From contig JAGQJJ010000084.1 of NCBI GenBank assembly GCA_020430675.1, forward strand, positions 1 through 10,067: a DNA stretch of 10,067 nucleotides. The letters are read 5' to 3'. Position 1 is the first letter of the stretch. Every line of letters begins with the position of its first letter. Shown here piece by piece: positions 5,724 to 10,067 of the stretch. The notes under the pieces are model-generated. The model saw nothing but the letters and a program-made list of their open reading frames with translations. It searched no databases and was not told the origin of the DNA. A program made the translations under genes and the position numbers. The stretch comes from Myxococcales bacterium (GTDB lineage: Bacteria > Myxococcota > Bradymonadia > UBA7976 > UBA1532).

Positions 5724-7261
5724 GCCGAGGCCGCGTGGTCGTGGTCGGCGCGGGCATCGCCGGCCTGACCGCAGCCCACACCTTGCAGCGCGCGGGCGCC
5801 GATGTGGTGCTGCTCGAAGCCGCCGACGCGCCGGGCGGGCGGCTCGGGTGCACGGGCACGACCGAGCTGCGCTGGCGCGGGCGCACGTGCATCTTCCCGA
5901 TGGAGCACGGCGTGCACGGCGTGTGGCGGCGGTACGACAACCTGCGCCGGCTGCTCGCCGAGACGGGGCTTGCCGGCGCCCTGAGCCCGACCGACGAGCA
6001 GGCGCTCATCCTGCGCACGCCGGGCGACGCGCCGCGCTTCATGGAGATCGGCGCCTCGGTGCGCAACAGCCGGCTGCCCGATGTGATGGCCGCGTCGTCG
6101 ATGCTGCGCCCGCTCGACGCGCTGCGGCGGCCCGACCTGTTCCTCGCCGGGGCCTCGACCACCGCGCGGCGGTGGACGCGGCTGATGGCTTTAGAACCGC
6201 GAGCTGACATGGCGCGCCTCGATGCCGAAGATGTCTCGCAGTTCATCGCTGGCTGGCCGTTGGCGTTCCGCCAGATGATGCGCTCGATGACCCACTCGGG
6301 CTTCTTCGCCGAGCCGGGCGAGGTCTCGCTGGCCGCGTTCATGACCGGGCTGTGGCTTTATGGCGTAGCCGACAAACGCGCCTCGGCCTTCGAACTGCTC
6401 GAACAGGACGGCGCCGCGGCGGTGGCCGAGCCACTCTTTGCCGGAGTGCAACAGGCGGGCGGGCAGGCGCTGACGCGGCATCGAGCGCTCGAGCTGCTCT
6501 GGACGGCGGAAGGCCGCGCGGCGGGCGTGGTCGCCCGGGGCCCCGATGGCGAAGCGCGGCGCTTTGAAGCCGACGCGGTGGTGCTCGGCGTCGATCCGGC
6601 TGCCTTCGAGCGGTTGGCCAACGGCCCGCTGCGCGAGGCGCTGCGCGGTGCTCGCGTGCCGCAGGGCGTGCCGAGCGCGGTGGTGCGGCTGTGGTACAGC
6701 GCGCCGCCGGGGCCGGGTCGGGCCTCGACCGGCATCTTCGGCGATGCGGCGGCCGACAACTTCTTCTGGCTGCACCACTGGCTGCGGCCCTATCGCCGAT
6801 GGCATGCGGCGACGGGTGGCGCGGCGGTTGAGTGCCATCTGTACGGCGACCGGGCGCGCTTCGCGGCGACGGCGAGCGACGGCGCGATCATCGACGCGGT
6901 GCACGCTTCGGTGCGCTGGGCCTGGCCCGAGGTCGGCGAGCGATTGCACGCGCATGTGCTGCGCAACCCGGCGACGCATGTGGCGTTTGCGCCCGGCGTG
7001 ATGAGCCGCTTGCCGCGCGTCTCGCCCGGTCCGCCGGGCCTCGCGCTCTGCGGCGACTGGATCGCGACGTCGGAGCCGGTGCTGTATCTGGAGCGGGCCT
7101 GCCAGACCGGGCTGCTCGCGGCCCACGCGGTGGCGCCGACGCTCGGCCTGCGGGCCGAGGTGCTGCCCGCGGTCATCCCCCAGGCGCCGCCGGCGCCCAG
7201 CGTGGCCGCCGTGCGCGGTCTGCTGCGTCGCCTGCCCGCGAGCTGGATGGCGCGTTCATGA
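5720..7261 (+). CDS. FAD-dependent oxidoreductase, amine-oxidase / carotenoid-desaturase-like
   Basis: The 513-residue protein begins with a Rossmann FAD-binding motif, VVVVGAGIAGL (6-16), followed by Glu33 at the end of strand 2 (binds the ribose) and GGR (39-41). These together are the signature of the amine oxidase/phytoene desaturase/protoporphyrinogen oxidase superfamily. MEHGVHGVW (61-69) followed by YDNLRRLL resembles the EHGFHGF-type segment found in carotene-desaturase and CrtU-like members. The C-terminal FAD motif LALCGDW (441-447) and Glu458 in YLERACQTG are present, so the cofactor site looks complete. The last ~35 residues are Pro/Arg-rich. There is no signal peptide; relatives are often membrane-associated and act on hydrophobic substrates. 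It probably oxidises or desaturates the product or substrate of the coupled ADC-like protein. Polyene substrates are possible, but no other carotenoid gene is in view. An amine substrate is the alternative. Confidence 0.9.
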   Translation: MSRGRVVVVGAGIAGLTAAHTLQRAGADVVLLEAADAPGGRLGCTGTTELRWRGRTCIFPMEHGVHGVWRRYDNLRRLLAETGLAGALSPTDEQALILRTPGDAPRFMEIGASVRNSRLPDVMAASSMLRPLDALRRPDLFLAGASTTARRWTRLMALEPRADMARLDAEDVSQFIAGWPLAFRQMMRSMTHSGFFAEPGEVSLAAFMTGLWLYGVADKRASAFELLEQDGAAAVAEPLFAGVQQAGGQALTRHRALELLWTAEGRAAGVVARGPDGEARRFEADAVVLGVDPAAFERLANGPLREALRGARVPQGVPSAVVRLWYSAPPGPGRASTGIFGDAAADNFFWLHHWLRPYRRWHAATGGAAVECHLYGDRARFAATASDGAIIDAVHASVRWAWPEVGERLHAHVLRNPATHVAFAPGVMSRLPRVSPGPPGLALCGDWIATSEPVLYLERACQTGLLAAHAVAPTLGLRAEVLPAVIPQAPPAPSVAAVRGLLRRLPASWMARS

Positions 7262-7277
7262 TCGGAGCCGTTGGCGG

Positions 7278-7292
7278 TCGACGCTGCGTCGA
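7278..7292 (+). repeat. Perfect short hairpin between the FAD gene and the kinase gene
   Basis: TCGACG (7278-7283) and CGTCGA (7287-7292) pair around CTG in the 43-nt gap. There is no T-run, so it is not a classical terminator. In addition, CATGAT (7257-7262, at the FAD stop) is complementary to ATCATG (7302-7307, at the kinase ATG), so the start codon could be masked in the mRNA until ribosomes clear the FAD gene. Confidence 0.25.
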
Positions 7293-7304
7293 TGGCCGTC
7301 TATC

Positions 7305-10067
7305 ATGCGGCCCGGCCCGGCGCGCGAGCAGCAAAAGCAATTGACCCAGGATTTTCAAGGGACTTCGCGGTTCGAACTCGCCCGCCGGCTGGGCGAGGGC
7401 GGCATGGGCGTGGTCTACCTGGCCCACGACCGTGACCGCGGGGCCGATGTGGCGCTCAAGACGCTGCGCCGCGACAGCCCGTACGGCATCCTCAAGCTGA
7501 AGGACGAGTTCCGGGCGCTGGCCGAGATGGTGCACCCGAATCTGGTCGGCCTGCACGACCTGCTCGAAGAGGACGGCACCTGGTTCTTCACGATGGAGTT
7601 CATCGACGGGGTGGACTTCCTCAAGTATGTCCGCCCACGGGTGACGTTCGACGCCGAGCCGACGCTTGATCCCAAGCGGCTGCGCCGCGCCTTCGAGCAG
7701 CTGGCGCGCGGCGTGGTCGCTTTGCACGACGCCGGGCATCTGCACCGCGACATCAAGCCGTCCAACCTGATGGTCGAGCGCGGGGGGCGGCTGGTCGTCC
7801 TCGATTTCGGCCTGGTGACGCCGCTCGACGCCCGGCGCCCGCGCGAGGCGGGGCTGACCGGCACGCTGGAGTACATGCCGCCGGAGCAGGGTGACGGCGC
7901 CGAGCCGCGGGCGGCGAGCGACTGGTACAGCGTGGGCGTGGTGCTGTTCGAGGCGCTGACCGGGCAGCTTCCTTTCACCGGCAAGCCGTTCAAGATCATC
8001 GTCGACAAGCGACGCTTCGAGGCCCCGCGCGCGTCGTCGATCGCGCCCGAGATACCGCCCGAGCTCGACGCGCTCTGCGCCGCGTTGCTGCGGCGCGATC
8101 CCGACGCGCGGCCGGGCGATGACGAGGTGCTCGCGGCGCTGGGCATCACGCGCGAAGACAGCGCGCCCCTGCCGCACTCGATGCCCGCCGACGGTCCGGG
8201 GCTGATCGGTCGTGAGAAGCAGACCCGGGCCCTGACGCTGGCGTTGACCGAAGCGCGGCGTGGGCGCGCGGTGATGGTCTCGGTGCCCGGCAGCTCGGGC
8301 ATGGGCAAGAGCGCGCTGGTGCGCAGTTTCCTCGACCCCATGCTCGACCGCGACGACGTGATGGTGCTCAGCGGGCGCTGCTACGAGCGCGAGTCGGTGC
8401 CCTACAAGGCGTTCGACGGCATCATCGACGCCTTGACGCGCCGCCTGGGCGAGCTGATGCCCGAGGCGGTCGAGCCGCTGGTGCCCGACAGCGTGCGGGC
8501 TTTGACGCGGCTGTTCCCGGTGCTCTTGCACATCGACGCCATCGCCGACCGCGCGGCGCCGGAAGAGGAGCCTTTCGACCCGCGCGAGGTGCGGCGCCGG
8601 GCGTTTGCCGCGCTGCGCACGCTGTTCACACGGCTGGCCGATCAGTGCACGCCCATCCTGTACATCGATGACCTGCAATGGGGCGACGCCGACAGCGCGG
8701 CGCTGCTCGCCGAACTTCTGCGCCCGCCCGAGGCGCCGCCGCTGCTGGTGATCGGCAGCTATCGGTCGGAAGAGGTCGAGTCGAGCGATTTTCTGCGCGC
8801 CAGCGAGCGCGCCTTTGCCGCGGCGGGCGAGGGGCTGGTGCGGCGCGAGATCGAGATCGGCCCGCTCGACCCGGTCAGCGCCGCGCGGCTGGCGCGTTCG
8901 CTGCTCGGCGAGCGCGACGATGTCTGGCGCCTGGGCACGCAGATCGCCGGCGAGTCGGGCGGCAACCCGTTTTTCATCGAGGCGCTGGTGCGGCATCTGC
9001 AGCATGTCGGCGGTCTGGGCGAGAGCGGGCTGACCGTGGATGACGTGGTGCGGGCCCGGTTCGAGACGCTCGACGAGCCCGCGCAACGGCTGCTGCAAGT
9101 GGTGGCGGTCACCGGCCGGCCGCTGGCGCAGGACATCGCGTTCGAGGCCGCCGGCACCAGCGGCGAAGCGGCGCGCAGCCTGGGTCGCCTGCGCGCCGAG
9201 CACTTCGTCCGGGTGCGCGGCGGCACCTCGCAGCCGGCGCTCGAGACCTATCACGACCGCATCCGCGAGGCGGTGACCGCGTCGCTGCCGACACTCATCA
9301 CCCGCGCGGTGCACCTCGACATCGCCCAGGCGCTCGCGCGCCGCGGGGCCGAGCCGGAGGTGCTGGTCACCCATTACCGCGGCGCGGGCGATCTGGCTCA
9401 GGCGTGGTCGCTGACCAAGGAGTCGGCCGACCGCGCCGCTCAGAAGCTGGCCTTCGATCGCGCCGCCGCGCTCTACGCCGACGCGCTGGCCCTGCACCGC
9501 GAGCTGCGCGGCGCGCAATGCACGCCCGATCAGGCGTCGACCGAGCGCGACCTGCTCGAACGGCTCGGGCGGGCGCGGGTCAACGCCGGGCGCGGCACCG
9601 AAGCGGCCGAGGCGTTGCTGGAGGCGGCCGAAGGCGCCGAGCCCGTGCGGCGCCTGGAGCTGACCCGCGAGGCGGGCGCGCAGTTGTTGATCAGCGGGCG
9701 CCTCAAGCGCGGCCTTGAGGTCATGCGCGGGGTGCTCGATCAGATCGGCATGACGCTGCCCGAGTCGAGCCGCCGCGCGCTGCCCGGGCTGCTGGCGCGC
9801 CGGGCGCGGGTGCGGCTGCGCGGCACGCAGTTCACGCGGCGCGACGAGGCGGCGGTGCCGCGTGCGGCGTTGACCCGCATCGACGCCTGCTGGTCGGTCG
9901 CGCTGGGCCTGGGCCTGATCGACCATGTGCGGGCCGGCGATTTTCAGGCGCGCACGCTGATCCTGTCGCTGGAGGCGGGCGAGCCGTGCCGCGTGGCCCG
10001 CGCGCTGGCGCTCGAAGCCGCCTATGCCAGCGCGACCGGCCCCGGCGGCGAGGCGCGGGCCGGGGTG
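7305..10067 (+). CDS. Ser/Thr protein kinase with AAA ATPase and TPR-like region, PknK-like (3' end beyond window)
   Basis: 921 residues are visible and the frame is still open at the right edge. The kinase domain spans ~23-290: GEGGMG (30-35), K52, HRDIKPSN (147-154), DFG (167-169), PPE (192-194), all catalytic residues intact. An AAA_16/STAND-type ATPase follows from LIGREKQ (300): Walker A GSSGMGKS (329-336) with K335, Walker B ILYIDDLQWGD with D455-D456, and SGGNPFF (551-557), a motif typical of the ATPases in PknK and LuxR-LAL regulators. From ~640 on the chain is Ala/Leu-rich and helical, consistent with TPR repeats that bind partner proteins. No membrane segment is seen. Proteins of this plan often run past 1,200 residues, sometimes with GAF or histidine-kinase ends, so the output domain may be outside the window. 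ATG at 7305 lacks a clear Shine-Dalgarno; an in-frame TTG at 7341 is an alternative start. It is likely co-transcribed with the FAD gene. Confidence 0.92.
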   Translation, partial: MRPGPAREQQKQLTQDFQGTSRFELARRLGEGGMGVVYLAHDRDRGADVALKTLRRDSPYGILKLKDEFRALAEMVHPNLVGLHDLLEEDGTWFFTMEFIDGVDFLKYVRPRVTFDAEPTLDPKRLRRAFEQLARGVVALHDAGHLHRDIKPSNLMVERGGRLVVLDFGLVTPLDARRPREAGLTGTLEYMPPEQGDGAEPRAASDWYSVGVVLFEALTGQLPFTGKPFKIIVDKRRFEAPRASSIAPEIPPELDALCAALLRRDPDARPGDDEVLAALGITREDSAPLPHSMPADGPGLIGREKQTRALTLALTEARRGRAVMVSVPGSSGMGKSALVRSFLDPMLDRDDVMVLSGRCYERESVPYKAFDGIIDALTRRLGELMPEAVEPLVPDSVRALTRLFPVLLHIDAIADRAAPEEEPFDPREVRRRAFAALRTLFTRLADQCTPILYIDDLQWGDADSAALLAELLRPPEAPPLLVIGSYRSEEVESSDFLRASERAFAAAGEGLVRREIEIGPLDPVSAARLARSLLGERDDVWRLGTQIAGESGGNPFFIEALVRHLQHVGGLGESGLTVDDVVRARFETLDEPAQRLLQVVAVTGRPLAQDIAFEAAGTSGEAARSLGRLRAEHFVRVRGGTSQPALETYHDRIREAVTASLPTLITRAVHLDIAQALARRGAEPEVLVTHYRGAGDLAQAWSLTKESADRAAQKLAFDRAAALYADALALHRELRGAQCTPDQASTERDLLERLGRARVNAGRGTEAAEALLEAAEGAEPVRRLELTREAGAQLLISGRLKRGLEVMRGVLDQIGMTLPESSRRALPGLLARRARVRLRGTQFTRRDEAAVPRAALTRIDACWSVALGLGLIDHVRAGDFQARTLILSLEAGEPCRVARALALEAAYASATGPGGEARAGV

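Noticed and set aside
5720..7261. Assignment of the FAD protein as a specific carotenoid gene (crtI/crtU)
   Set aside because: Only superfamily motifs and a local EHGxHG-like segment support it. No other carotenoid gene is in the window, so a gene symbol is not justified.
7173..9926. 917-codon minus-strand open frame opposite the AAA-TPR kinase
   Set aside because: It arises from GC-skewed third positions. The plus strand encodes ordered kinase and ATPase motifs and the minus product shows none.

Overview
The DNA is very GC-rich throughout, with G or C at most third codon positions and long antisense open frames that result from this bias. Two large Hanks-type Ser/Thr kinases with extra domains lie within 10 kb. 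One carries a caspase-like domain and the other a PknK-like AAA ATPase plus a TPR-like helical tail. Together with a lipoprotein and a small metabolic cassette, this suggests a Myxococcota (former Deltaproteobacteria) genome. That placement is inference from style; no marker gene is present.

Layout. (1) 1-1624, minus: a Ser/Thr kinase cut by the left edge, built as pseudo-caspase domain, zinc ribbon, kinase. (2) 1625-1739: a short divergent intergenic region with an inverted repeat. (3) 1740-2549, plus: an alpha/beta hydrolase of the YbfF/ABHD11 type. (4) 2556-2828, minus: a small Cys-containing lipoprotein, convergent with the hydrolase and separated from it by 6 nt. (5) 2829-2981: a divergent regulatory region. 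(6) 2982-4265, plus: a class I/II PLP aminotransferase with a strong ribosome binding site. (7) 4266-4406: an intergenic stretch with a hairpin over the aminotransferase stop and an imperfect palindrome. (8) 4407-5723, plus: a fusion of a cyclic-nucleotide-binding-like domain to an acetoacetate-decarboxylase-like domain. (9) 5720-7261, plus: an FAD-dependent amine-oxidase/carotenoid-desaturase-like oxidoreductase, overlapping the previous gene by ATGA. (10) 7305 to the right edge, plus: a kinase-AAA-TPR signalling protein, incomplete.

How the genes may work together. The fusion gene and the FAD gene are translationally coupled and very probably act in one pathway. The aminotransferase upstream is co-oriented and may supply or consume a keto/amino acid in that pathway. 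The downstream kinase starts 43 nt after the FAD gene with no clear Shine-Dalgarno, so it may be co-transcribed. The cassette looks like a small undescribed metabolic module: PLP transamination, Schiff-base (ADC-type) chemistry with a built-in sensor-like domain, and FAD oxidation, flanked by kinases. Its product cannot be read from the sequence.

The two most unusual architectures are the caspase fold lacking its catalytic Cys in front of a kinase, and the cNMP-fold/ADC-fold fusion that lacks the conserved phosphate-cassette Glu. No tRNA, rRNA, CRISPR array, insertion sequence or attachment site was seen.
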